Positions 9,001 to 18,942 of a stretch of DNA of 21,844 nt are shown here, piece by piece. The notes under the pieces are model-generated. The model saw only the letters and a program-made list of their open reading frames with translations. It ran no database searches and was not told the origin of the DNA. Position 1 is the first letter of the stretch. Each line of letters opens with the position of its first letter. A program made the translations under genes and the position numbers. Source of the DNA: Paramacrobiotus richtersi (taxonomy: Eukaryota; Tardigrada; Eutardigrada; Parachela; Macrobiotidae); the NCBI GenBank assembly GCA_034698045.1, contig JAQGAU010001041.1, forward strand, positions 1 through 21,844, written 5' to 3'.

Positions 9001-11589
9001 ATTATATCGTAAATTAATTATATATAAATTACAAAATTAAAAAAAAATTTATAAAAAAATAAGTTAAATAATAAAATATAAATTAATCAAATTAAAATAA
9101 ATAAAAATAAATAAATCAGGAACTAAATAAAATCAAAACCAGGATATAAGTGTTATTCGTTATTGTTAAAATTAATGGTATTATTGTTAAATGTTAAATA
9201 GTATTATTCGTGTTAAAGATACGTTATTTTTAGGGACAAAAAGATGTGTATTTAACGTAGATAAGATAACCTAAATTAGAACCATACCGGCAACAACTTT
9301 GCTAGATTCTTGTGGACGAATCTCTTCTCTAGTTGGCAGCTCCGTGGGTCCTTTTTCCGTTGGCACAGCATCGGGAATCAGGCGACGTTTCTGCGCCGAT
9401 CCCAATAACTCCAGCTGATATGCATGGGTGTACATATCCCGTGTAAAGTGCAGCGAGCAAACACAAGCATATATCCCGTTTGGTGCGTCATGACGATGGC
9501 AAAAGTCCAGCCACTTTTGGAAACGATCTGGTTCTTTTGGCTGATGGGGAAATCTGTGGAAGGAAATTGTATCGTCTTTACTACCCCGTGTATTGCAGTT
9601 GGAAACATAACAATTTTTCGGCATTTTCTACGGGAAAATATCCAGAACTGTTGCGGGCAGAGGCGATTCTTATATGTATGGCAGTACTGATATCACAGTG
9701 TCATGGTTTAATAATAGCACACATAAAACCTAAAGGTATTAACAAATTCATGCAAGGGTCATCCCTGTCCTGTAAAATTCCAGAAATGAGCTGCCAGGAC
9801 ACGAAGACAGAGTGCTTGGTTTTGTCACAAAAATATGGATTATACGCTGATTCTACGCTTTGACTTGATTTGATTGTTCGCTGCTTTCTGAACTGCCTAG
9901 CTAACGTCTACCTGCTATACTTACCTTCCTGAAGCATGTATACGTTAAAACTCGGTACTCACAAACGAACAGACAGCGCGCTTTTACAATCTTTCTAAGG
10001 AAAGGAAAGGGTCTGTTTCAGTCTCGCTGTGTAAATGATCATGGTACAGACAGTCTGGAAACTAGGGTACAGGCAGCAGATACTTTCTAGTTTCTGTCAC
10101 TTTCTTCTTTGTTTTCGAACGCTGGCATAGTTTAATAGATAGTGTAATACTGGTAACGTTTTTTTAAGGTTTTTTTACTGCAGTTTCGCAAATTTCATGT
10201 TTATGCTCACTCGGCTTTCCGAAACTGACAGATGGTTATATTGTTTTTTAACTGATCTGATTGTCTGGGAATTCACTGCTACAGCACTGCATGCCGGTTA
10301 GGCTGGTGTGGTAGTCGTAGTGTAATGGCTACTTCCAGTGGTGTTGCAGTTGATGCTGCAATAAAACACTTTAATATGGTCAGTTACATACCTATGCAAA
10401 CAATGCCGACTTCTAACGTTTTTCTAGCTTTCTCCGTTCTTCTTACGTATCGTATCCTGTTAGGAAAATTAATCATACGTCGATTAGGCAGTTTTTGGGG
10501 AATTTTGTAGGCAACGATACCGTACATTACATTCAGTTTCGCGACGGGTGGTGCCGGATTCTGTTTGAGTACCGATGCGGTACGACGTATTAAAAGCAAA
10601 GTCAGCCGATCCTTCGGAGCGGGATTGGAGGCGCTCTGCCGGAAAATGTCCGGTTTGTCGGATGATGTGGCCATCGGATATATTAACGGTAAATACTGCA
10701 ACCAAGATTATTAGTCGTTTATATTCAAGGAATTATCTTATTACAAATTCAAAGTATTCCGAAAAGCTTTACTAAACATTTCTGACAACTTACGCAGTTC
10801 TAAGTAATTTGTCAGAAATAATAATAATTCAAAAACCTGCTAAGTGTGTGGGAAAGATTTCTCGATTTCATGAAAATAAAGAAGGAAATGAAATATTTAT
10901 TTTAGTTGGTTAGTTCGAAATATTAATTTAAATTAAAACAGTCCACTTATTCTAAATGTGAATTTAATTCATTTAATTTCAGTATTTACTTAAAGTAGAC
11001 CTTAGAGGTCAGTTTACTTGATTGAATTCTGCAGGTTACTATAATATCACGTTAACGGAAATTCCACATTTCCATTCCCATTTGGAGAAACTCTCCACCC
11101 TTTCCCTGCAGGAAGTCCGTGACGCGGTACGTAATGTTCATTTCCTATTGTAACGGAATTTGGAAAATTTATGCACAAAATATTTGTGGCTCAACATTCT
11201 GCCGTTGCTGTGCATAATCCGGTGTTTTATTGTATCGCTAAAAAACACCAAGTTACCGTAGTGCAGCGGCTCAGAAACACAAATCCGAAAATTGAGTCCA
11301 TTATTGAGATAAAATTAGTAATATTAACTATTAATGGTAAATACGTTGAAAAAACAGCCTTTTTTATTAGTTTGATATGTTTACATTTTCCAGGTTAGTC
11401 TCAGCTATACCAAATATCGGAGTTATGAAAACACCGTGAATCTCCCACCGGAAGCACTGCTACCGAAGAAAGACGATCCAACACGGTAAACAAATCAAAT
11501 TAACTGTTTAAATGGAGAATTATTTTACAAATTTTGTTATGATTTTCAGGTTATTATCCGTACATAAGTTCCTGAAAGCACAATGTTGA
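6003..11589 (+). CDS. fng: Fringe-type O-fucosylpeptide beta-1,3-N-acetylglucosaminyltransferase (GT31)
   Basis: Golgi type II enzyme adding GlcNAc to O-fucose on EGF repeats, known for tuning Notch-ligand choice. Nine exons join in phase: 6003-6485, 7252-7300, 7397-7439, 7501-7566, 7819-7984, 10511-10688, 11035-11126, 11394-11485, 11550-11589 (TGA 11587-11589), giving 402 residues. Residues 61-76 form the membrane anchor. TTAANHHNRLKWLMQTW matches the start of the Fringe domain. Also present are TNCPSSH (184-190), LCCKMA (195-200), WFCHVDDD (215-222, DxD metal site), FATGGAGFC (279-287), the late Asp pair 320-321 in SDDVAIGYI, FHSHLE (341-346) and a terminal SVHKFLKAQC like the family's RSVHC...C end. 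An in-frame ATG at 6162 just before the anchor would give 349 residues, closer to typical topology. Intron 5 holds an antisense THAP gene. Confidence 0.93.
6652..6780. repeat. AT-rich duplication in Fringe intron 1
   Basis: A unit of about 45 nt, AATTTAACA...ATA..ATAAATTGTAATTAAA.TAGTAA, occurs at 6652-6695 and again at 6736-6780, a period of about 84 nt, with few differences. There is no coding potential. Confidence 0.65.
6812..7037 (+). repeat. Dispersed repeat with tRNA-Ser-like terminus, copy 2
   Basis: Collinear with 3615-3863 over about 230 nt, sharing AAGCAAGTT, AACTGGCAA, AAATTTCATG, CGTGGTAACGTT, TAATCTTAT and GCTTG blocks. It ends in GGTAGTCGTAGTGCAGTGG (7016-7034). The core TAGTGCAGTGG is identical to copy 1. 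Substantial divergence and indels outside the blocks suggest old copies. Confidence 0.6.
8185..9624 (-). CDS. THAP-type zinc-finger protein nested in a Fringe intron
   Basis: Three exons on the complementary strand: 9624-9288, 8950-8500, 8275-8185 (TAA at 8187-8185), 292 residues. Residues 1-90 form a full THAP domain, a sequence-specific DNA-binding C2CH zinc finger: C5-x4-C10, the FHRFP segment, the KWL tryptophan, CSLHF supplying the final Cys and His, and AVPT near residue 88. The start ATG is fixed because THAP begins at the N terminus (MPKNC). Residues 113-262 (exon 2) are acidic and leucine-containing and match no family I recognise; they do not look like the P-element-type transposase that some THAP proteins carry. 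The last exon adds CPVC (264-267), a possible half zinc knuckle. Donors are GTATGG and GTGAGT, acceptors TTTGCAG and TTTTTAG. Without the last splice, translation would stop one codon after the donor. The partner genes it regulates cannot be inferred. Confidence 0.86.
10310..10330 (+). repeat. tRNA-Ser-like repeat terminus, copy 3
   Basis: GGTAGTCGTAGTGTAATGGCT matches the terminus of copies 1 and 2 with two changes in the A-box core. The preceding 160 nt hold only scattered similarity (GGTAACGTTTT, CAAATTTCATGTTTATG) in a different order, so the limits of this copy are unclear. Confidence 0.5.
10689..11034 (+). other. Fringe intron 6 (346 nt)
   Basis: Donor GTAAAT at 10689 and acceptor TTCTGCAG ending at 11034, splitting a glycine codon between GYIN and GYYNITLTE. 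It is AT-rich and I see no other feature. Confidence 0.8.
11254..11271 (+). repeat. tRNA-like repeat terminus, copy 4 (partial)
   Basis: TACCGTAGTGCAGCGGCT in Fringe intron 7 keeps the A-box pattern TAGTGCAGYGG but lacks the full GTAGTCG lead. It is a short, weak match that I include only because the longer copies lie nearby. Confidence 0.35.
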
Positions 11590-11794
11590 TGCCATAGATC
11601 CCGCTAATTTTGACAAGTGTCCTCATCCAAAGAAGTTGTGATCTTTGTATGTTATGCCTCTTGCATTTTTTTGATTGTTTTAAGACTGTTGTTAATCATT
11701 GTTTTTTCTTTGTTATTTTATCATGTTTCCGTCAAATCAGAAATTAAGCAGGTGCATATCAAACAGGAAGTGGAAAAGTAAATTAATTATTAAA

Positions 11795-11800
11795 AATAAA
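11795..11800 (+). terminator. Putative Fringe poly(A) signal
   Basis: AATAAA 206 nt after the Fringe stop, in an AT-rich context. It is the first canonical hexamer after the stop codon that I found; others follow within 30 nt, so actual use is uncertain. Confidence 0.4.
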
Positions 11801-11849
11801 CATCCTTGAAGATAAAATAAAATTACAGGTAATGGTAATAAAAGAAATG

Positions 11850-12020
11850 TTTATCATAAGTTTTATACAAAATAAAGGTTGGCGTTGGCTGGAGAGAACG
11901 TGAAAAAAAACGTAAATAAATAAAAAAATTTTTATCACGAGTTCTATACAAAAATTTTGGATAAATTTAAAAAAAAGTCTTTTTGAATTTTTAATAAAGA
12001 TTGGCGTTGACTGAAGAAAG
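11850..12020. repeat. Imperfect direct duplication
   Basis: Copy A (11850-11900) has TTTATCATAAGTTTTATAC, then TAAAGGTTGGCGTTGGCTG. Copy B (11931-12020) has TTTATCACGAGTTCTATAC, about 40 extra bases, then TAAAGATTGGCGTTGACTG. The shared ends with a different middle suggest a local duplication followed by insertion or loss. Confidence 0.6.
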
Positions 12021-12784
12021 CACTTACACAATGTCATTATAATTGAATAATCATGCATTTAGGAAACAAAAATTTCAAAATAAGATGCGCATTACCGCCG
12101 ATCAAATATCTATACGTAAAACTTATTGTAAAACTTAAAACTTGTTTGTTATTCGTTAAACTTGCCAAGTGAAAAAAAACGCTGCAGACATTCTTTCGGT
12201 TAAACTGGTCGAATGAAACGCAAAACCGGCAGTCATTTGCCGCGAATGGGTGATAAATCTTTCCCGTCGAAATTCAAGAACATTCCCGAATCAGCCGCGA
12301 GCGCACTAAAACACTCCCATTCAAAACTGACCCGTCAGCACAATCTCGGCACTGACTAGTTACGCGTGTATGGAAGGCATATACACAACAGCCGCATGAG
12401 CAAATCTGGGATGCTAAATTTAGATAAACTTAAAAATAAGTACCCAAACTCGTCAGCCAGAGGAAAAGTTTGTGATCCACAACATACGTACAGGGCAGTT
12501 TTTCTTGCGCATGTTGATGTTAGATACGTGGAAACAGAACCAGTCCGATATACTGTAGTGCTAAACACAGGGCGGATAAGAGACGATTCGCAACGCGCCC
12601 ACACTAAGTGCTAGAGAACTCTCTTTCTGAATCAATAACACATCCATATTTCTTGTTTGTTATTCGTTAACCTTGTTTTTTTCCTTGTTGATCATTGGAG
12701 ATTCTCCATATACTCAAAGGTCACTGTGATAAATCGTCTGATTTTGATTTTGCTGGTGAGATTTCTGTTATTGGCTTGTATATA

Positions 12785-15700
12785 ATGGCGGATAAAGGAA
12801 AGAAGCCCTTTGTGTCGCCCGTGGGGGCCAAGAATGTGGCGGCGGCCAAGGCGGCGTTTGGAGGGCCCACGCCCGCCAAAGACGCCCCCGCCGCCCCGGC
12901 AGCGGCCAAAGCCACCGCCAATGGGGAGAAGAAGGAGAATGCGCCCGTTGTTGATCCCAAGGCGAAGACGGCGGCTGTTCCGGCTGGAAAGGGAGCACCG
13001 GCAGTTAAAGAGGTACACTACAGTTATTCAGGATCATGTATACTGTTTTTTAGTGTTTTGGACTTCGAATCACTCTGTACAATGTGGATAATGGTATTTG
13101 TTTCTTATGTACCGCGCTCGAATTAGGCCTCAGGGACATAACTATAATATCATACAATTTACTGGAATATTTAAATTATTTTTAAAATAGATGGCGTTTT
13201 TTGTACAAAGGTATTTATTTGCTGAAATGTTGTTCTGTTTAAGTTAATGGCAGCCGTATTATATTGACAATCACTTCCGGTTGGTTAATATTTACAGTTT
13301 AGCTCCAGTTTAGCTGTTTTTCTTGCTGATGCAAACCGGCTCCGGAATGCGCTCATTAATAGAAATAATTCCAAATCGCGACGACAATTTGTAAACTTGA
13401 TAATTAAACAGGGCCGCTAAATGTTATTGATTTTTTATCAAAAAAAACATAAGCACAAAGGCTGAAAACCGCAGTTGTTCATTCGAGTAGGCGCTAAAAT
13501 CTTGCATGCGAAGTAATGATTTTTTGTGCCACCGTTCTACGATTTCTCTGATAGACAACTTGATATGCGGCGAACGGTATTTTGTTTCTGTTGTTACCGT
13601 TAAAAATATTGTTCTGTGTCTTACGTAATCGATTAGAGTTTCGATGTAATTTAAACAGGATTTTAAGCGGTATGCATGAATGTTCTGTAAAAGCTAATTT
13701 TAAAACAATTATGACACCGGTTAAGTGTGTGTTGTGTCATTTATTTATGCTTACAAAAGCTTATTTAACTTGGGATCATGTGAGCTGCTGTGGCGCCTTG
13801 AGAAGGCACTATCCATTCCATCATAAATATTCTGACAGCTAGCGCAACGAATAAACATCCTGAGCCCAGACTTTTGAACTCCTTTATGCTCTCATTAATT
13901 TTCGTACCCTGCGTTCGTCGGCTGTCTGCTCGTTACGCATAGATTTAAAAATAATATTATGTACACTGCTGACTATTCCGTATACATTCACTACTATGGG
14001 TGCGGATTTTCCGCGGAGTAATGTCATGATAAAGAAACGTTTACAGGTTCTAAAAATGGAAAAATTAACTGTCATAACGAATACATTATAAAATAGTGAA
14101 AGAAATTCCTGAATAAATAATTAAAAATGAAGACTATTTCGTCTGATATAAATTCTGGGTGATCCAGATGTGTTACTTCTGATTTGATCTGAAAAATCAG
14201 GAATCAAACGTAACCGAGCGTGCAGTGACATCTTTCCTGTTAGATGATATGTGTATTCGTATAGTTAATGGTACTGTTTTGAACAGTAGTAATAAAGAGA
14301 TTTATAGATGCAAACGTAAAAATTCCCTAGTCAAAACGCATTTATGTACGTACAGAACATCGGCCACTGTTTCCGACAGCAGAGCTTATTTTAACGAACT
14401 GAAGCTTGAGGAAACGGCTGTGCCACTATACTACGATCTTTCGTTAAAGAACCACGAATAAAAGATTATATTGTAGGAACACAACGCATTGATCTGTTAC
14501 TGTACGACAAGACAATGGCAGATCAAGTACTGCGCGCGATTATAAGCCAGCGTTCTACGATTTCACATGATGATTCTACACTTTGTAATCGTACTGTTAC
14601 TGTACTATATAATTATTGACGTATATGTTAGTCTGACCAAACCGTTTTCTCATTGTATTTGATTGTTTGACTCGTCTACAGTCGCGCTTGTAAAGAGTCC
14701 CATAAAATTTCTTATGGAACGCCATTATTATTTATAGTACAGTACTAATGTGTACCCTGTGGTAGACTCGCGTGTTTTATTCGTAATAACGGTTTGTTAA
14801 CTATCAGCAGTAAAACCGGTTAAAACTGAAAGAAACTGACTATTTTGCAGCCGGTAAAGGAAGAGCCACCCGCACCCGCCCCCGCACCCCCCAAACCGCT
14901 GCACACCACTAAACCCCAGCGGAAACCAGCCGACTCGGATGAATCATCGGACGCATCATCTGACGAGGAGGACTCCGACTATTCCGATTCGGAATCAGAG
15001 GCAGAGCGTGCCAAAGCCAAAAAGATTGATGTTGGCGTCAGTCTTTCCTCTATTGTACGTGTTAGTCAAAGATTCTTCGTAAACATCACCGTATGCACTG
15101 TGTGGCGCATATATATGCACAAGTGTCGTCAACGAGGAGTTAGTCAAAGATTCTTCATAAACATCACCGTATACACTGGCGCATATACACAAGTGTCGTC
15201 AACGAGGAGTGTCGTGTTGTGCATTTATGGCAGTTTGAGAGAACGCACTGACTGTTAAGTACGTTAATGTGGCGCGTTTGTTTTTCCCAGAAAGCTGCCT
15301 TTCAGCAAGATAATCAAGCCCGACAGCAAATCAAAAAAGGTTACGATGCGGAGGAGTTTAAGCGTGGGGTCAAAGAAGCAACGGCGGCTACACAGGAATG
15401 CGGTAAGGGGTTATACTAAACAAACTGCCAATGGTTGTAATGTGTTTTTTCGGTCAATTTTATTTTTTGTATGAGACAGAGACCGACATCGTACTGCTGT
15501 AATAGAGTAGGGATATTATTTACGAATAATCCAGATTAACCATGAATGTTTAGATATTTTTGTGTTTTGTCAGTCTTGTAAGAAAAATTGTTTTGTTAAA
15601 TTGTATTATTGCACATTTTCAGGTAAAAAGAAAAAACTGTCTCAGTAATACTTGCAAAACTAAAGTATTATCCGACGGACGTAAATATTACACATATTTT

Positions 15701-17560
15701 GTTACGAAGATTAAAAGAGGTAAAGTACATTCAAGAAGTCAGAAAAAAAACGCAACATAGAACTATGTATAGCATCTACAGTGTGCATGTATTGCACATG
15801 CTTATGTGCTTGTATCGACGAAGTTGTCACGTTCCGTTGGAAACATGTTTTTTAAGCCACCGTTCTACGAAATCTCCGCGAAGTATACAGCAACATCTTT
15901 CACACGGAAGCCTGTATAAACCGTTTATTCGGCATGTACAGTATTACCAAAGTACCAGCAGTTCGAACACAAGAAGCAAGTTAACCGGTACAACTGATTT
16001 TTGATTATTGTGAATTTTGTAGTTGCCGCTGAAAATGAGCCAGACGCAACAGCTTCCGATGTCATCAGGGGTGAGTGTTCTTTCTTTTCGCACCCAGTGC
16101 GACCCATTTTATTATCATTGACGTGACCTTTTTTATAATAAACAGGTGCCGTCCAGAGTGACCTCGGTCTGGATGTTGTAAAGCAGGCCAACATCAAAAA
16201 CACCAAGAACCGTTTCGAGCAGGGATTAGTCAATGATCATGAGAAGCACGAAGAAAAGGCAAGTTAAAATTTATCATCTACATCTAACAAGGAAGCTATT
16301 TCGGGTACTTCTATGTTTTTTCCATTTAAGTAAGAGACAAACACCATTACAATCGAGAAAATGAATACAGGGTATTCTTTATTTTGTTACCAGTACAAAC
16401 GGTACAAAGTTATGAAGAATGGAACTTGTCAATGCGTAATTTGGATTAACATAGCGGTCTACGGAGAATAGGTCATTTATATCAAAATCTTGACCCATAG
16501 ATTTTGTGGATTTTAATGGTGTTTGTCGTTTATTTATGCGGCAAACACATTCAAAATAGCTTACTTGTGAGCTTGTCAATAGATCTGGTGCTATTTCGAT
16601 CTGTTTTCCTGCGCAGGATGAACTGAAGGAGCTGAAAAACCGGAGTGCAGTATCGGGTGGCAATTCTAAATGGGAAAAACCGGTTAGTACCACCCAGAAA
16701 AAGATTTTTAAAACTGCAAACTCAGTCGGATTATCATAATTTATATATAACAAAAACCCGACTTAAACGAATTATCAACAAATGCTATGCAAATAAGATA
16801 CTCTAAATTTCCAATAAACTTAAATTTTGTTATAGTTGATATGATTCGCAGAGATTTGTTCAACTTTCTTTCGACAGTTGTTAGCTTTGTCCTATGCATG
16901 GCTTGTAACTGAGCGTATTACTTGAAACTACTACTAAATAAACTACTTGTGTGATAAAAGATATTCCTTGACTAACGGTTAATTGATATAGAACGTGTAC
17001 ATTTTTTCAACTGATTTCCAGGAGGAATTATCGGTTGTGGAGTCGAAAGAGACCGACCGATCAGATATCGAAGTGGGTGCCTGTAAAGCGCGTAAGATGA
17101 AGGAGAAGTTCGAGAGGAAAGTCAAAAAGGAAGAGAAGAAAGCCAAATCCTCCAAACCAAAAAAATCTGTACGTCAAAACCGACAATTTAATCCATTTTT
17201 TACGAATTAACACTTAACATTTGGTTTATTGGATTAATACCACAGTCATTATTCGAACCGATGATAACTAGTCCCACTACTGACTCGATTGCTACCACCC
17301 GGCTTTTTTTGTTGTAACTCAACATTCTTAACTGGAGCAATTAACATCCAGTACGTCTGATCATTGCGTTCATTAACGAGTGTGTTATCTGATTAAAACA
17401 ATGTGTGTTATTGGCTAAATAACCATCGTAAACTAACTTGTAGGAGCCGCATAACACTGCCGCCGCTGATCGGCCCTATTTGCAACGGTCCTCAGATATG
17501 ACCGACCGGGTGGTAGCAGAACTCGAGCTGGTTGAAATGAAACGCACTATTTACAAATGA
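12785..17560 (+). CDS. Charged low-complexity protein with four short Val...Phe motifs, function unknown
   Basis: Eight exons join in phase: 12785-13012, 14851-15054, 15291-15402, 16023-16070, 16146-16258, 16617-16682, 17022-17168, 17444-17560 (TGA 17558-17560), giving 344 residues. Residues 1-100 are Ala/Pro/Lys-rich, 107-131 is a Ser/Asp/Glu tract, and the rest is lysine- and glutamate-rich, probably helical (for example 276-305). No signal peptide or membrane segment is seen. A 12-13-residue pattern beginning with Val and ending K-x-x-F recurs at 13-25, 137-148, 209-221 and 275-287. Such spaced K..F peptides recall short actin-binding or scaffold repeats, but I cannot assign a family. All introns are GT-AG except the fifth, which is GC-AG (AG|GCAAGT at 16259). 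The start ATG (ATAATGG) is the first in frame, and no upstream coding exon is needed. Gene existence is well supported by seven phase-compatible junctions; function is not. Confidence 0.82.
13529..13546 (+). repeat. 18-bp dispersed repeat, copy 1
   Basis: CCACCGTTCTACGATTTC. It recurs with one change at 14547-14564 and with changes at the end at 15857-15874, all in introns of the same gene and the same orientation. Confidence 0.5.
14547..14564 (+). repeat. 18-bp dispersed repeat, copy 2
   Basis: CCAGCGTTCTACGATTTC, preceded by TATAAG. Copy 3 is preceded by the related TTTAAG, so the shared block may extend a few bases upstream. Confidence 0.5.
15061..15208. repeat. Tandem duplication of about 75 bp at the exon 2 donor
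   Basis: Unit 1 (15061-15138, 78 nt) and unit 2 (15139-15208, 70 nt) both run from GTTAGTCAAAGATTCTTC to AAGTGTCGTCAACGAGGA. They differ by a few substitutions and about 8 nt missing in the middle of unit 2. It begins 6 nt after exon 2 of the motif-repeat gene, and the exon frame stays open through both units to 15258. Confidence 0.9.
15403..16022 (+). other. Intron 3 of the motif-repeat gene (620 nt)
   Basis: Donor GTAAGG at 15403 and acceptor TTTTGTAG ending at 16022, phase 1, rebuilding a valine codon. Copy 3 of the 18-bp repeat is at 15857. Open frames inside it lack motifs and coding character. Confidence 0.75.
15857..15874 (+). repeat. 18-bp dispersed repeat, copy 3
   Basis: CCACCGTTCTACGAAATC, identical to copy 1 for 14 bases and then diverging, in intron 3 of the motif-repeat gene. 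Confidence 0.45.
16259..16616 (+). other. GC-AG intron 5 of the motif-repeat gene
   Basis: The exon ends ...HEEK and the donor reads AAG|GCAAGT, the classic non-canonical GC donor with otherwise perfect consensus. The acceptor CCTGCGCAG ends at 16616. The nearest GT, four bases on, would break phase. 358 nt; nothing else is seen inside. Confidence 0.75.
16683..17021 (+). other. Intron 6 of the motif-repeat gene (339 nt)
   Basis: Donor GTTAGT at 16683 and acceptor TTTCCAG ending at 17021, phase 0. It is AT-rich with no further feature. Confidence 0.75.
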
Positions 17561-17658
17561 TCTGTTCAATCCGTGTAAGTTGCTTATATAAAACAATCCG
17601 CTGTATATCAATGAAAAAATGTAGAACGCCTTTCGAAATAGCTACATAAACATGTATT

Positions 17659-17707
17659 AATAAACAAAAGTATTTGAAACAGAATAGATAAAAATATAAC
17701 AAATAAA
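17659..17707 (+). terminator. Putative poly(A) signals of the motif-repeat gene
   Basis: Two AATAAA hexamers, at 17659-17664 and 17702-17707, lie about 100 and 140 nt after the stop. Each is followed by a similar GTATTTGAAA, suggesting a small duplication of the 3' end signal. Confidence 0.5.
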
Positions 17708-18942
17708 CGTATTTGAAATTATTATATCTGAAATATTTTTGTGTTTTTTATTTTTGTCTGTGGTATGTGGAATATTTTTTCCATTAAAATGCAGCAGTGG
17801 AGTTCAATGGTATTTGTTTTTTTGAATTACGGTATCATTTCAGCTCAGGTTGTTAACCTTTGATTTACCGACAATCTAAGTCAGTTATGCCTATATATTA
17901 GAAGACTATCTCACATTAAATATGCGAAAAGAGTTACATATTCATTCAATTTACTGGGCAGCTAACCAAACGAAAGCTTACTGTTTGTGCACATAATTTA
18001 GTATGTAGCTGACAAGACTATTATTAGTGAGATACTTCTATCGTTCTGGTGATCAACAGAACATGGTTTTTCCTCCAAAAATAGCAAATTGGACGATTGA
18101 GAAAGTCCAGGTTAACGCACTGATATGCATTGAGATCTAAATAATTTTAAATAATTTGATTGTGAAGGATCATTAATTGTTTAACAAAACGAAAAACCGA
18201 TACGTCGTTAACGGAATTAATGACTATTATAGATATGATTTTTGTGAATAATGTATCGTGATCTGTGTTATTGTTTGTAGAGTGTTCAGGCGGATCATCA
18301 CGAATAAATATCACTTGTCATATCATGGTTCAAGATGGATTCCACAATGCCCATGGCAGAACATTACGCGGATCGTTTAGACGTATGAAAGGGGATGGAT
18401 TCTGCATCGCTAAACAAAATTATCTGCTGTGTAATTCTTTTGCGTATTTTTCTAAATGTTACGGCTTTCTAAGAGCATGTCAAGTCCATTATATAATTAA
18501 TGATTTATGTACTCATGTCGATCGCCTTGATTTAAATATGCTGTATATGTCGTAACCTCAAGTTGTTCGGTGGATCGCTGTGCAGGTCCCTGTTTTTCTG
18601 TCTTCTATGATTGATTCAGTTTTATTATTCGTTGTATGAGTTTTTCGTTACAGGACTGGGAATAGGATGGAAAATACCGGTGCTAATTTTGCTAATATGC
18701 ATGAATACGTTGTTAGTTAAACGATCACATTGGAACGCATGGCAGCATACTTAAAAATTACTTAAAACTGCTAATTTAAGTTTTGCAAATTGCAGGTGTA
18801 TTGATGTACAAATTAATATTAATGTTGTTAAAGAATGAAAAAGGCAGAAGCATTCCATGCTTTAATATCGCCATTCGATAAGTTAGCTGGTTTTACTATT
18901 CAACTCGAAGAGCGTTAAGAATATTGGAATTTGGAAATAACA
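17708..18942. other. Gene-poor spacer
   Basis: I see no supportable gene. The open frame on the + strand at 18265-18555 has no motif, no splice partner and no similarity I recognise. No tRNA, rRNA or clear repeat was found here. Confidence 0.5.

Larger units (their letters stand above)
7985..10510 (+). other. Fringe intron 5 (2,526 nt), host of the THAP gene
   Basis: Donor GTAAGA at 7985 and acceptor TTTTGTAG ending at 10510, phase 0, between ...LPVWGR and ATIPYITFSFATGG. It holds the antisense THAP gene (8185-9624), A- and AT-rich simple sequence (about 8036-8112, 8386-8470, 8995-9120) and a repeat terminus (10310-10330). Between 9625 and 10309 I see no gene; the THAP promoter should lie just above 9624. 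Confidence 0.8.
11590..12784. other. Spacer between Fringe and the motif-repeat gene
   Basis: 1,195 nt. Fringe's likely poly(A) signal AATAAA is at 11795-11800. An imperfect duplication lies at 11850-12020 and a 24-bp direct repeat at 12141 and 12652. The section 12230-12620 is richer in GC, with overlapping open frames on both strands but no motif or splice support; I do not call a gene. The promoter of the next gene should be within the last few hundred bases. Confidence 0.6.
13013..14850 (+). other. Intron 1 of the motif-repeat gene (1,838 nt)
   Basis: Donor GTACAC at 13013 and acceptor TTTTGCAG ending at 14850, phase 0, between PAVKE and PVKEEP. Two copies of an 18-bp repeat lie at 13529 and 14547. 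Open frames at 13582-13842 and 14225-14461 show no recognisable protein features. Confidence 0.75.

Noticed and set aside
9424-9863. Open frames of 88 and 127 codons on the + strand
   Set aside because: The first part is antisense to the THAP-domain exon, and the rest shows no motif or splice support.
12356-12614. Two 82-codon open frames overlapping on opposite strands
   Set aside because: Stop-free sequence on both strands in a GC-richer stretch is expected by chance; neither has a recognisable domain or junction.
12692-13091. Arginine- and proline-rich frames over exon 1 of the motif-repeat gene
   Set aside because: They are alternative frames of a GC-rich Ala/Pro/Lys coding exon; only the frame starting at 12785 continues in phase through seven more exons.
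14225-14461. 78-codon open frame in intron 1 of the motif-repeat gene
   Set aside because: No similarity, no splice context, and it begins within the intron; inserting it would break the phase 0 junction.
18265-18555. 96-codon open frame on the + strand
   Set aside because: No domain recognised, AT-rich codon use like the surrounding spacer, no neighbouring exon.
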